Shown here: in pieces, positions 9,210 through 18,373 of the stretch
Position numbering within the stretch: position 1 is the first letter of the stretch
Layout of the letters: each line of letters begins with the position of its first letter
Source of the DNA: CBDCBA01 sp965214125
GTDB taxonomy: Bacteria; Planctomycetota; Phycisphaerae; Tepidisphaerales; Tepidisphaeraceae
NCBI GenBank assembly: GCA_965214125.1
Contig: CBDCBA010000014.1
Location: 1 to 64,000 of the forward strand
DNA: 64,000 bases
Direction: 5' to 3'
Notes under the pieces: generated by a model
The model's input: only the letters and a program-made list of their open reading frames with translations
What the model was told of the DNA's origin: nothing
The model's database searches: none
Translations under genes and position numbers: made by a program

Positions 9210-10145
9210 ATGCCGACGCACCTGTTGCAGCTCAGCGACCACGACCCCGCCTGGGTCGCCAGAGTGCTCGACGCCGCCGAGTCGCTGCGCCGCGAGCACC
9301 GCGAGGCGGGGGCGAACCGGCCGATCCTCGAGCGCAAGTCGCTTGCGATGATCTTCGAGAAGCCGTCGCTGCGCACGCGCGTCAGCTTCGAGACGGCGAT
9401 GACGCAGCTCGGCGGGCACGCGATCAACCTCCAGCCGGCGGAAATCGGCCTGAACAGCCGCGAGCCCGCCGGCGACGTGGCGCGGGTGCTGGGCGGCATG
9501 GTCGACGCGATCATGGCCCGCGTCTTCGACCACAACGTCTTCGACGACCTCGCCGGCGCGTCGGCGGTGCCGATGGTCAACGGGCTGAGCGACCTGGCCC
9601 ACCCGTGCCAGGCGCTGGCCGATCTGCTGACGCTGCGGGACGCCTTTGGCACGCTCGACGGGCTGCGCGTCGCCTACGTCGGCGACGCCAACAATGTGCT
9701 GCGGTCGCTCGCGGTCGGGTGCGGCCTGATGGGCGTGGACGTCGTCGCCTGCTCGCCCGACGGGTACGACCTTTCGGCCGAGGAGCGCGAGCGGCTGGCG
9801 CGGCAGGTGCCGAGCTTGTCGCTGACGTGCCTGAGCGACCCACGCGAGGCCGTCGCCGGGGCGGATGCGATCTACACCGACACCTGGGTCAGCATGGGCC
9901 AGGAAACCGAGAAGGCGCGGCGGGTCGACGCATTCCGCGGCTACCAAGTGAACGCCGACCTGCTCAACGCCACCGGCAAAGCGGGCGAGGCGATTGTCCT
10001 CCACTGCCTGCCGGCCTACCGCGGGTTGGAGATCAGCGAAGAACTGATGGCGTCGCCGCGGTCGCGGATTTTCGAGCAGGCGCACAATCGGCTGCACGCG
10101 CAAAAGGGGCTGCTCGCGGTCCTTCTTGCGAAGGCGAACGGGTAG
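9210..10145 (+). CDS. argF: Ornithine carbamoyltransferase
   Basis: The 311-residue enzyme makes citrulline from ornithine and carbamoyl phosphate in arginine synthesis. The carbamoyl-phosphate loop is KPSLRTRVSFE near residue 51, where the family more often has S-T-R-T-R. Other landmarks are LAHPCQALADLLT near 130, the ornithine loop D-T-W-V-S-M-G-Q near 227, and LHCLPAYRG near 265. The ATG at 9210 was chosen because the family starts just before the HLLQLSDHD segment. No other arg genes are in the window. The next gene begins 22 bp downstream. Confidence 0.95.
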   Translation: MPTHLLQLSDHDPAWVARVLDAAESLRREHREAGANRPILERKSLAMIFEKPSLRTRVSFETAMTQLGGHAINLQPAEIGLNSREPAGDVARVLGGMVDAIMARVFDHNVFDDLAGASAVPMVNGLSDLAHPCQALADLLTLRDAFGTLDGLRVAYVGDANNVLRSLAVGCGLMGVDVVACSPDGYDLSAEERERLARQVPSLSLTCLSDPREAVAGADAIYTDTWVSMGQETEKARRVDAFRGYQVNADLLNATGKAGEAIVLHCLPAYRGLEISEELMASPRSRIFEQAHNRLHAQKGLLAVLLAKANG

Positions 10146-10167
10146 ATCGCCACGAAATGTTTTCCAG

Positions 10168-11391
10168 ATGACGCGGATCGCCGTTCCATTTCTGCCCGCC
10201 GATGACGGCGAGTCGCCCGTGTTGACGCTCGCGCGGCGATTCGTGGGCGTGCAGATCGCCGGGTTGCTCGTGCCGCTGGCGGCGGGGCTGATGGTGTTCG
10301 GCTGGCGGGCGCTGCTGGCGTGTGGCCTAGTGCTGCTGGGCGGGGCGGTCGGCCACCTCGTCTGGTCGCGGGTGGGGCGGCGCGGGCGGATGCTCGACGG
10401 CCCGCACTCGCTGTGGCTGTGCCTCGTGCTCGCGGCGCTCCTGCCGGCGCACCTTGCCGCCGGAGCGACGCCGGACGTGGCCGGGCCGCATGGGGCGATG
10501 CTCTGGCCGCTGCTCCCGGCCGCCGGGCTCGCGTTGATGGCGATCAACTGGCTGCTCGGCGGCGTCGGCGGGGGCCGCGTCTTGCCGCCGCTGATCGTCC
10601 TACTGGCGTTGGCGTCCCTCTACGGCCCGGCCCTGCAACCGCGTTTGTCGCTCGTCCGCACCCACGCCGTCACCGGCGACTTGATGGACTACACCTGGAA
10701 CCCGCTCGCCGACCTACGCGACGAGGCGTGGCTGTTGCGCGACATCGACCCCGCCGCGCCCGACGCGACCTGGCGCACGCCCGCCACGAGCGTGCTGACC
10801 GCCTACGCCGCCGGGTCGGCGCGGCGAACGCTCGAGACGATCTCGATCGGGTCCGTGGTCCGCGACCGCCTGCCGCCGTTGGAGGACGTGATCGTGCTGG
10901 GCCATCCCGCCCCGATCGGCTCGGGCAGCCTTGTCGCAATTCTGGCCGGGGCGATGTTCCTGTTCTACCGGGGCGTGGGCGACTTCAAAATCGCCTTGCT
11001 CGCGTTCGGCAGCGCGTATTTCGCGCTGGGACTGCTGCCCGTGCCGGCGAGCATCGGCCCGGACGGCATCGTCTGGACGCTGGGCCCGATGTTCGGCGGG
11101 GGACTGCTCGGGCGGGGCGAGGTCGTGGGCTGGGATCTGGGGCTGACGTATGTTCACTACGAACTGCTGGCGGGGCCGATGCCGTTCCTCTTCCTGTTCC
11201 TGGCGCCGCTGCCGAGCCTGCGCCCGCTGTCGAGCGGTTGGCGCGTGCCGTTCGCGTTGCTGCTGGGCCCGGCCGCCGCGATCGCGGGGCGGTACGGCGA
11301 CGCCGCCCTTGGCCCGCTCGCGGCGCTCGCGGCCGTCAGCCTGCTCACGCCCGTCTTCGACCGCCTGACCCGCGCCCGGCCGATGGTTTGA
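10168..11391 (+). CDS. RnfD/NqrB-like membrane protein
   Basis: The 407-residue polytopic protein has about ten hydrophobic segments. GSLVAILAGAMFLFYRGVGD near residue 252 and the following helices match subunit D of Rnf (or NqrB of Na+-NQR), which carries covalent FMN in ion-pumping electron transport. The usual flavin-attachment motif is S/T-G-A-T; the best-aligned site here (near residue 170) reads A-V-T-G-D-L, so the acceptor Thr may be missing. No rnfABCEG or nqr genes are nearby. The family is fairly certain; activity as a pump subunit is doubtful without partners. Confidence 0.7.
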   Translation: MTRIAVPFLPADDGESPVLTLARRFVGVQIAGLLVPLAAGLMVFGWRALLACGLVLLGGAVGHLVWSRVGRRGRMLDGPHSLWLCLVLAALLPAHLAAGATPDVAGPHGAMLWPLLPAAGLALMAINWLLGGVGGGRVLPPLIVLLALASLYGPALQPRLSLVRTHAVTGDLMDYTWNPLADLRDEAWLLRDIDPAAPDATWRTPATSVLTAYAAGSARRTLETISIGSVVRDRLPPLEDVIVLGHPAPIGSGSLVAILAGAMFLFYRGVGDFKIALLAFGSAYFALGLLPVPASIGPDGIVWTLGPMFGGGLLGRGEVVGWDLGLTYVHYELLAGPMPFLFLFLAPLPSLRPLSSGWRVPFALLLGPAAAIAGRYGDAALGPLAALAAVSLLTPVFDRLTRARPMV

Positions 11392-11424
11392 AACGGCGGA
11401 CCGGCCGGACCCGTACGCTCGATC

Positions 11425-12537
11425 ATGCCGCCGGCCGCCACGATCCGCCTCGCCAGCGTCGGCTTCGTCAACGCCCGCCCGCTCATCCACGGCCTCGACG
11501 CCGACCCGGCCGTCGACCTCGCCCGCGATGTGCCCAGCGGCCTGCTCGACCGCGTCCGCGGCGGGTCCGCCGACGTCGCGCTGCTGCCGACGATCGACCT
11601 TCAACGCGAGCCTGGCCTGCGCGTGATCCCCAGCGGCGGCATCGGCTGCGACGGCGAAACGCTCACCGTCCGCCTCTTCAGCCGCGTGCCGTTCGATGCA
11701 ATCCAAACGCTCGCGTGCGACCCCGACTCGCACACGAGTGTGGCCCTGTCCCGCGCGATCCTGAAGCGCCGCTTCGGCATCGAGCCGACGCAGGTGCCGC
11801 TCCACACGGCCGACGATGCCGAGGCCGTGTTGCTGATCGGAGATAAGGTCGTTTGCGAGGAGCCGGTCGGCTACCCGCACCAGCTCGACCTCGGCGCCGC
11901 GTGGAAGGAGCTGACCGGCCTGCCGTTCGTCTTCGCCGTCTGGGCGGCGCGGCCGGGCGTGAATGTCGGTAATCTTCCCGCAACACTGCGCGACGCGAAG
12001 CGGCGCGGGATGGCCGACCTGCCGGCGATCGTCGAGCAATTCGCCGTGCCCCGCGGCTGGCCCGCGGAGGTGGCGATGCGGTACTACACGGAGCATCTAC
12101 GCTTCGACATCGGCCCGCGGCAGATCGAGGCGATCCGGCTGTTTCACCAGTTCGCCGCCGAGGATGGCACGATCCCGTCGCCGCCGACCCCGCTGGACAT
12201 TGTCGTGGAGCCAGCCTCAATTCTGGCGTTGGTGCCCGATTTGATGTTCCGCTCGAAGATTCGCCACCTCGCCAAGCCGGCGGCGGTGCGATGGGTGAAG
12301 TCGCCCGCGGACGTGCTGCCTGCGGAGCCGGGGGAACGGTTGCTGGTCGATTTGTCCTCCGATGACGCCGTGCCGGTCGCCACGGCCTGGATTGCCGCCG
12401 GCGGGTCGGCCGCGGGCTACGGCTCGCACGTGGAGGCCCAGACGCTCCGAACGGCGCGGGCGGCGGGCGTGGATCCGGTCTGGACGCGCTCGCAACTTGC
12501 CACCGCGCTGCCGGCGTGGGCAAACGGTACGATCTGA
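11425..12537 (+). CDS. mqnA: Chorismate dehydratase MqnA with C-terminal receiver-like domain
   Basis: Residues 1-265 match MqnA, which converts chorismate to 3-enolpyruvoylbenzoate in the futalosine route to menaquinone: RLASVGFVNARPLIHGL, DVPSGLL, ADVALLPTID, LTVRLFSR, and LGAAWKELTGLPFVFAVWA near 155. Standalone MqnA is usually under 300 residues; this is 370. The extra part (about 272-370) starts ILALVPDLMFRSKI and continues with LLVDLSSDD and GSHVEAQTLRTARAAGVD. This resembles a small stand-alone receiver-like (pseudo-receiver) family. No other mqn gene is in the window. MqnA is confident; the C-terminal domain identity is by resemblance. Confidence 0.85.
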   Translation: MPPAATIRLASVGFVNARPLIHGLDADPAVDLARDVPSGLLDRVRGGSADVALLPTIDLQREPGLRVIPSGGIGCDGETLTVRLFSRVPFDAIQTLACDPDSHTSVALSRAILKRRFGIEPTQVPLHTADDAEAVLLIGDKVVCEEPVGYPHQLDLGAAWKELTGLPFVFAVWAARPGVNVGNLPATLRDAKRRGMADLPAIVEQFAVPRGWPAEVAMRYYTEHLRFDIGPRQIEAIRLFHQFAAEDGTIPSPPTPLDIVVEPASILALVPDLMFRSKIRHLAKPAAVRWVKSPADVLPAEPGERLLVDLSSDDAVPVATAWIAAGGSAAGYGSHVEAQTLRTARAAGVDPVWTRSQLATALPAWANGTI

Positions 12538-12540
12538 CCC

Positions 12541-13236
12541 ATGGCTGACGACGCCGAGCACGACGTGCCGACCGACGACCTGCAACGCCGCAAGGCCCCG
12601 GTCGCCCGCGTGGTCGGCGAGATTTTCGCCCTGTCACCGTGGCGGAAGGCGCTGCTGACGCTCTTCGCCGTCGTCGCGGCCGCGGGGAGCGTGATGTGGG
12701 TCCACGGGCGGATGAACGCCCAAACCATCGTCACCGAGCGGCCGGCGGATCGCGGTGTGCTGCTTTCCGACGATGGCAGCGGCATCCGCCCCGGCGGCGA
12801 GACGGCCATCGGCCAGCACTATCTCGGCGGCAACGACATCCCCCCGGACGGGCTCGACGCCGATGACACCGCGCCGGCCGAGTCGACTGAGGTCGAGGAG
12901 ACGACGACGCTCAAACTTCCCTGGACCGGCCGCCTGGGCGGGTGGATGTTCCGGCTGGGCCTGAGCTTCGTGCTCGGCCTCGTGCTGGGCATCTTCTTCC
13001 GCACCTTCCTGAAGACGATGGCCGTCATCACGGCGGTGCTGATCGGGGCGATCGTGGTGGCAAGCTACTTCAATGTGTTGCCGGTGGACTTCAGCAAGAT
13101 GCGCGACAACTACGACACCGCCGCCGGCTGGCTGCACGGGCAGGCGGACGCGATCAAGGGCCTGGCGATGACGTTCCTCCCCTCGGCCACGGCGGGCGGG
13201 CTCGGCTTCTTCGTCGGCTTCCTCCGCCGCGGGTGA
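12541..13236 (+). CDS. FUN14-like membrane protein
   Basis: The 231-residue protein has a transmembrane helix near residues 36-55 and an acidic linker (about 60-120). A C-terminal block follows with two or three hydrophobic segments and GG/GF motifs (SATAGGLGFFVGFLRRG at the end). The C-terminal arrangement resembles bacterial FUN14-domain proteins, whose function is unclear. It starts 4 bp after the mqnA stop, so it is probably co-transcribed. Family assignment is moderate. Confidence 0.5.
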   Translation: MADDAEHDVPTDDLQRRKAPVARVVGEIFALSPWRKALLTLFAVVAAAGSVMWVHGRMNAQTIVTERPADRGVLLSDDGSGIRPGGETAIGQHYLGGNDIPPDGLDADDTAPAESTEVEETTTLKLPWTGRLGGWMFRLGLSFVLGLVLGIFFRTFLKTMAVITAVLIGAIVVASYFNVLPVDFSKMRDNYDTAAGWLHGQADAIKGLAMTFLPSATAGGLGFFVGFLRRG

Positions 13237-13298
13237 GACCAATCTGATCGCGCCTCGATCCGAGGCCGGGGTGGAACCCGGCCCTCCCGCAGACGAAA

Positions 13299-13327
13299 AC
13301 GCCGCCGCGAGCGGGGCTCGCGGCGGC
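13299..13327. terminator. 13-bp GC hairpin between convergent genes
   Basis: The arms at 13299-13311 and 13315-13327 pair perfectly around a 3-nt loop, preceded on the plus strand by GAAAA. Two smaller hairpins lie just upstream (about 13253-13283). It is placed between the convergent FUN14-like and metalloprotease genes. Confidence 0.6.
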
Positions 13328-13355
13328 GGGGAGCAAGGTCGGGATTGACTGTCGG

Positions 13356-16300
13356 CTAGTTCTCGCGGGCGGGCTGGCCCATCATGATGATGGTCTGCCC
13401 GCCGCCGCCGGTCGCGGTCATGTGCGGGGCATTGAGCACCGCCTCGATGCGGGCGCGGCTCTCGCTCAGATGGGCCGCCGAGGCCATGTCGAGCTGCGCG
13501 TTGCGCTCCAGCGCGGCGTCGATCTTGTCGGCGAGCTGGCGAAGCTGGTAGCGGACCATGTTGCGTATGTCCGCGTTCATCAGCCGACCCGGCTCGCTGT
13601 CGGCCATCGACAGCAGGTAGTTGAGGTGCTGCGTCTGAAGGTTCCGGCGGATCGATGAAAGCATCGGCTGCTTCGCATTAAAATCACCCTCGGCGTTCAA
13701 GTCGCCCCACACGCTGTCGCTCACGGTGCCGATCACCTCGGCGACGGTGAAGACGTCGTCGCCGCTCTGCTTGAGCTCCGCGTCGTACAGGCGGTCGAGG
13801 ACCGTGGGGTTGCACAGCGGGCTCAGCGCGCGGTTCTGAGCGTTGAGGATCGTGTCGTGGATCGGGAAGTCGATCCGCGAGCCGGGCCAGCCGCGCACGC
13901 CGGGCATGCGGCTGGGGACGATCTTGTTCAGCAGTTCCGCGTCGGTCGCGTAGAAGTCGTCGGCGAGGACCGTTTCGGCCAGGTACGTCAGCGCTTCGCG
14001 CTGCACGGCCGGGTCGAGCGGGGTCAGGCCCGGCTGGTCGCCGGTGGTGACTTCCTGATCGAAGCGCGTGCGGCTGAAGTGCTGGCCGCCCACGAGCCGG
14101 GCGACGTAGGTGGTCGCGCTGAGCTTCTCACCCATCAGGCTGAGGTAGGCGCGGCGGAGGTACTCGTTCGGGTCGCCCTCTTCGACGGCCCAGTCTTCGA
14201 CGCCCTCCATCAGCTCGTTGGCGAGCTCGACGCGGCTCTTGGCCCACGCGATCGGATCGTCGCCCATGTCGTAGCGGTTGACGTACGGGTCGGGGCTGGC
14301 CAAACCGGTCGTGTCCTCGTCGGTGGCGTAGGCGAGCTCCTTCCGGCCGCTCTTGCTGGCGATCTTCTCGAGGATCGCCTCGCCGCCGCGGCGGGGTGTG
14401 ATCGTGTAGCCGTACTCGATCACCCACTCGTCGTACGGCCCGATCGCGGCCGTGGCGACGCTCTTGACCTTTTTCGGATCGTCGCCGGCGAAGAGCAGGA
14501 TGGGGTTGTAGTCCATCACGCTCGACACCGTCGGCTTGCTCGGATCGTCGCGGCGGGCCTTGATCTCCTCCAGGCTCAGCCAGGCGCTGGCCTTGAAGTT
14601 GTGCCGCAGGCCCAGCGTGTGGCCGACCTCGTGGGCGACGACTTCCTTCAGCACCAGGCCCAGGTACTCCTCGGGCAGCGACTGCTTGCTGACCGCCTTC
14701 TCGACCGCCTCGACCGCGTCGGCGGCGGCATCGACGGCCTCCTCGATCGCGTCGCCGGCCTCGTCCATCGCGTCGGCATCCGCGTGGGCATCCGCGTGGT
14801 CGGCGTGATCCTCGCTCTCGGGCTTGCCAGGTTTGGTAGTCGGATTCAACGCCGCGTGCAGGGCTGAGCTGTGCAGCAGGTGGGCGACGCTGAGCTGGTG
14901 GCGGGCGCCCTCGGCGGCATTGCAGATGCCACTCTCGGGCGACAACCGGCTGAAGTGCGGCTGGGCGGCCGTCGTCTCGCCGGCAAGGTCACGGATCAGG
15001 TTCTGCGCATCGAGGTGGCCGTTGGCGTCCTGACCGACGCCGAAGTTGCTCCCGGCGGCGGTGAAGGCGACCTGCTCGGTCTTGGCCTCGAGCAGGGCGG
15101 CCGCAACATCGTCGTCACTCATGCCCATCGGGCGGAAGCCGGGATTTTCCTTCCAAAACTCCAACGTGTCCGGCCCGAGCTCGCGAGCGAGGCTGGCCGG
15201 GCCGAGCAGGTCGATGTCCTGCGTGAAGTAGCGCAGCATCGAATCGTCGAAGATGATGTCCGCGTCGAGGATCTGCCCCGTACGCGGATCGACGCGGCTC
15301 GGCCCCATCGCAAAGGCGCGGCCGGTGACGATCCAGCGGATAAAGTTGTACCGGGCGTCCTCCGGGTCCTTGTCGGCGTAGTCGGTGTCGGTCTGCTGGC
15401 GAACCTGGATCGCGCCCACGATACCGACCTTCTCGAAGGCCTTGTTCCACTCGTCGATGCCGTCCTGCACGTAACGCCGCCACTGGATCGGAACGGTCTT
15501 CTCCACGTAGAAGACGATCGGCTCCTTCGGCGGGCTCATCTCGAGGCTCGGGTCGAGCTTCTCGAGGCGCCAGCGGTTGATGTAGCGATCGGTCGTGTCC
15601 TTGGCGTCGTTGGGCTTGCCCCAATCCTGGCTGACGGTGAGGAAGTAGCCGAGTCGCTCGTCGGCCATCCGTGGGTCGTAGCGGTTGGCGGGGTTCCGGC
15701 GGTTGGGGAGCTTGCGGAAGCTGTAGCTCATGCCGGCCTGGCTCAAGCCGCTGCGGCCATTGCTGACGAGCTCGGCGTCGATCAGCACGTTCTCGGGGAA
15801 GACCTTGACCTTCGGGTGCCGGCTGAGCTGCGGGCTCGCCCCGCCGCGCAGGCCCGGCACGGGGATAGCGCCGCCGAGGGTGAGCGGGGTCATGTCGACC
15901 ACGAGCGACCCGCCGGGGCCGCTGGCGCGGATGGGAAGGGTCGTCAGGATGCTCGGCAGGTACGTGCGGTTGACGCTGTCGGCGACCGGGCCGCTGCCGC
16001 GGTTGGAAAGGTCGGGCACCACGAGCACGAGGTTGTTGCCGCGACGCTCGAAGCGGACGAGGTAGTCGCTTGCCTGATACGCGGCCATCGGGCCAGCGCT
16101 GATGCTGGTGGCCAGCAGCAGGTCGTCGCCCAGAAGCGAGGGCGGGATGACGGCGAAGAGGGCCGACGGGTTCTTGTCGGCCGGGTCGGCGGAGACGTAG
16201 AGGTCGAACAGGCCCCCTTCGTCACTGGAGATTTTCTTCAGGCCGTCCACGACCTTGTCCATGCTCGGCAGGCCATCGGTGCTCCCGGCGCTGCCGCCGC

Positions 16301-16487
16301 CGCGCGACATCATCGCGCGAAGGTCGGCGGGGGTTAGGCTGATCACGCCCTCGCCCTGAAGTTCAGCGGAATCGGCAGGGTTGGCGTCCTGGGCCGGCAG
16401 CGGGGCGACGAGGCCGGCAACGGCGGCGGTCGCGGCGGCGCCGAGCAAAAGCTTGCGGAGGCGGCGGGGCGTCTCGTTCGAGGTCAT
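13356..16487 (-). CDS. Secreted zinc-dependent metalloprotease (DUF4953/DUF5117 type)
   Basis: The 1043-residue product starts at the ATG at 16487, with GGAG about 9 nt upstream. A signal peptide covers residues 1-33 (AAATAAVAGLVAPLPAQ). The DUF5117-like region holds FYVEKTVPIQWRRYVQDGI and EWNKAFEKVGIVGAIQV near residue 340. VVAHEVGHTLGLRHNF near 630 is an extended HExxHxxGxxH zinc motif, and SVMDYNP about 37 residues later is the Met-turn. This fits the TonB-neighbour zinc protease family common in Bacteroidetes and planctomycetes. A Pro-free stretch rich in His, Asp, Ala and Glu (about 565-610) precedes the zinc helix and is not typical of the family. Extracytoplasmic proteolysis is inferred. 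Confidence 0.85.
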   Translation of the reverse strand: MTSNETPRRLRKLLLGAAATAAVAGLVAPLPAQDANPADSAELQGEGVISLTPADLRAMMSRGGGSAGSTDGLPSMDKVVDGLKKISSDEGGLFDLYVSADPADKNPSALFAVIPPSLLGDDLLLATSISAGPMAAYQASDYLVRFERRGNNLVLVVPDLSNRGSGPVADSVNRTYLPSILTTLPIRASGPGGSLVVDMTPLTLGGAIPVPGLRGGASPQLSRHPKVKVFPENVLIDAELVSNGRSGLSQAGMSYSFRKLPNRRNPANRYDPRMADERLGYFLTVSQDWGKPNDAKDTTDRYINRWRLEKLDPSLEMSPPKEPIVFYVEKTVPIQWRRYVQDGIDEWNKAFEKVGIVGAIQVRQQTDTDYADKDPEDARYNFIRWIVTGRAFAMGPSRVDPRTGQILDADIIFDDSMLRYFTQDIDLLGPASLARELGPDTLEFWKENPGFRPMGMSDDDVAAALLEAKTEQVAFTAAGSNFGVGQDANGHLDAQNLIRDLAGETTAAQPHFSRLSPESGICNAAEGARHQLSVAHLLHSSALHAALNPTTKPGKPESEDHADHADAHADADAMDEAGDAIEEAVDAAADAVEAVEKAVSKQSLPEEYLGLVLKEVVAHEVGHTLGLRHNFKASAWLSLEEIKARRDDPSKPTVSSVMDYNPILLFAGDDPKKVKSVATAAIGPYDEWVIEYGYTITPRRGGEAILEKIASKSGRKELAYATDEDTTGLASPDPYVNRYDMGDDPIAWAKSRVELANELMEGVEDWAVEEGDPNEYLRRAYLSLMGEKLSATTYVARLVGGQHFSRTRFDQEVTTGDQPGLTPLDPAVQREALTYLAETVLADDFYATDAELLNKIVPSRMPGVRGWPGSRIDFPIHDTILNAQNRALSPLCNPTVLDRLYDAELKQSGDDVFTVAEVIGTVSDSVWGDLNAEGDFNAKQPMLSSIRRNLQTQHLNYLLSMADSEPGRLMNADIRNMVRYQLRQLADKIDAALERNAQLDMASAAHLSESRARIEAVLNAPHMTATGGGGQTIIMMGQPAREN

Positions 16488-16527
16488 CAAGGGGGTCTCC
16501 AAAGGGTCCGAGAGGGAGGAAGCGGCT

Positions 16528-16544
16528 TTGGCACGCGGCTCGCT
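16528..16544 (+). promoter_or_regulatory. Possible sigma-54 promoter upstream of the aldo/keto reductase
   Basis: TTGGCACG, 4 bp, then TCGCT gives the GG-N10-GC spacing of a -24/-12 promoter, with one mismatch in the -12 element. It lies in the divergent gap, about 180 bp before the reductase start. It may be chance. Confidence 0.25.
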
Positions 16545-16726
16545 GGGCGAGGGGCCGGTTCGATGCGTCGCATCGCCGCCGCGTTGCCATGCGCCGGCGA
16601 CGATTTCGTCGCAGCGGCCTGACCGGTCTATCTCAGTTGGTACGCCCTCGCAGCCGCCGTGTTCGTGCGGAACCGTCCACGCGGCCGCAGGTTGAGCCCG
16701 TCCGTCGCAGCCGCTACAACCGGTCC

Positions 16727-17680
16727 ATGAAGTACAGGAAGCTCGGCAACACCGGCACCCTCGTCAGCGAGATCGGCCTCGGCGGGTGGCTGACGTTCGG
16801 CAACGCGCTCACGCAGGACACCGCCCGCGAGGTGATGGACGCCGCCTTCGAATTGGGCATCACTTTCTTCGACAACGCCAACGCCTACGCGAAGGGCAAC
16901 TGCGAGGCGGTGTGGGGCGAGCTGCTGGCCGACCGGCCGCGCGACGAGTACGTGCTGGCGACGAAGGTCTTCTTCCCGATGGGCGATAAGCCCACCCAAC
17001 GCGGGCTCGGCCGCAAGCACGTGACCGAGTCATGCGAGGCGAGCCTGAAGCGGCTGCGCACGGACCACCTCGACCTCTTCCAGTGCCACCGCTACGACGA
17101 GGAGACGCCCCTTGAGGAAACCGTGCGGGCCATGGACGACCTGATCCGGCAGGGGAAGATTGTCTACTGGGGCTTCAGCCAGTGGGAGGTGGCGCAGGTG
17201 AAGGATTGCCTCGACCTCTGCGATCGCGAGGGCTTCGACCGCCCCAAGAGCAGCCAGCCGCAGTACAACGCGATCCAGCGTGGCTGGGAAGAGGACCTCT
17301 TCCCGTTCTGCCACGAAAACGGCATCGGCCAGGTTTGCTACAGCCCGCTGGCGCAGGGCGTGCTGACGGGCAAGTACAAGCCCGGCGAGCCCCTGCCGGG
17401 CACCAGCCGCGCGAAGGACGACCGGCAGAACCAGTTCATCACGAAGATGACCGACGACAAGGACCTGCTCGAGCGCGTCGCGTCGCTGCAACCCATTGCC
17501 GAGGACAACGGCTGCACGATGGCGCAGCTCGCCCTCGCCTGGGCGCTGCGCCGGCCGGAGGTGAGCAGCCTGATCGTCGGCGCCACCAAGCCCAAGCAGC
17601 TTCGCGACAACGCCGAAGCGAGCGGCATCGAGCTCGACGCGGAGACGATCGACGCGATCAACGATGCGCTGTCCGCGTAG
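16727..17680 (+). CDS. Aldo/keto reductase (Kv-beta-like)
   Basis: The 317-residue NADPH-dependent reductase starts at the ATG at 16727 (MKYRKLGNTGTLVSEIGLGG). The catalytic tetrad is visible: Asp and Tyr in FDNANAYAKGNCE near residue 47, Lys in LATKVFFP near 78, and His in DLFQCHRYDE near 120. SLIVGATKPKQL near 285 binds the cofactor phosphate. The sequence is closest to the voltage-gated potassium channel beta-subunit/YghZ subgroup. The physiological substrate is unknown. The next gene starts 21 bp downstream, suggesting co-transcription. Confidence 0.9.
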   Translation: MKYRKLGNTGTLVSEIGLGGWLTFGNALTQDTAREVMDAAFELGITFFDNANAYAKGNCEAVWGELLADRPRDEYVLATKVFFPMGDKPTQRGLGRKHVTESCEASLKRLRTDHLDLFQCHRYDEETPLEETVRAMDDLIRQGKIVYWGFSQWEVAQVKDCLDLCDREGFDRPKSSQPQYNAIQRGWEEDLFPFCHENGIGQVCYSPLAQGVLTGKYKPGEPLPGTSRAKDDRQNQFITKMTDDKDLLERVASLQPIAEDNGCTMAQLALAWALRRPEVSSLIVGATKPKQLRDNAEASGIELDAETIDAINDALSA

Positions 17681-17701
17681 GTTCGTCCGTACCGTCGGTG
17701 G

Positions 17702-18373
17702 ATGAGCAACCTGCGCGTCCTCTCCAACACCGGCGGCCTCGCGGCGACGAATGGGTACGTGCTCGCCGATGAGTCAACCGGCGATGCGGTGCTTGTCGAC
17801 GCGCCCGATGGGACGATGGCGCCGCTCGTCCGCGAGGTCCACCGCCTCGGCTGGACCCTGCGTGGATTGTGGCTGACGCACGGCCACTTCGATCACATCG
17901 CCGACCACGCCCTTGTGCCCGACGGCCCGGTGCTGATCCACGCCCTTGATGCCCCGAAGCTGCGCGACCCGGCGGGGCAGCTTCGCATCTTCGAGGAGAT
18001 CAGCGGCTTTCGCGTGCCGCTCGACATCGACCCGCGCGAGCCCGATGCCCTGCTCGAGGACGGCCAGACCCTGCGCGTCGGCGAGATCGAGGCAACGGTG
18101 CTTCACACGCCCGGCCACGCGCCGGGGCACGTGTCGTTCCATTTGGAAAACGATGGCATCCTGCTTGGTGGCGACAACATCATCGACGGCACGATCGGCC
18201 GGATGGACCTGCCCGACAGCAGCGTGAGCGACCTGAACGCCAGCATCGTCCGGATGATGAGTTTGCCGCCGACAACGAAGCTTCTCCCCGGCCACGGCCG
18301 CCCGTCGACGCTGGCGCGCGAGCGGGAAGAGAACCGCTACGTCGCGGCGATTCTGGATCGGGCTCTGCCGTAG
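17702..18373 (+). CDS. MBL-fold metallo-hydrolase (glyoxalase II-like)
   Basis: The 223-residue protein has LTHGHFDHIADHA near residue 59, the HxHxDH di-metal site, followed by HTPGHAPGHVSF near 140 and LLGGDNIIDG with the bridging Asp. PGHGRPSTL near 198 provides the last histidine. This is the short glyoxalase-II-like layout that hydrolyses glutathione-type or other thioesters. It is 21 bp after the aldo/keto reductase gene, which may fit joint aldehyde detoxification (inferred). Confidence 0.85.
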   Translation: MSNLRVLSNTGGLAATNGYVLADESTGDAVLVDAPDGTMAPLVREVHRLGWTLRGLWLTHGHFDHIADHALVPDGPVLIHALDAPKLRDPAGQLRIFEEISGFRVPLDIDPREPDALLEDGQTLRVGEIEATVLHTPGHAPGHVSFHLENDGILLGGDNIIDGTIGRMDLPDSSVSDLNASIVRMMSLPPTTKLLPGHGRPSTLAREREENRYVAAILDRALP

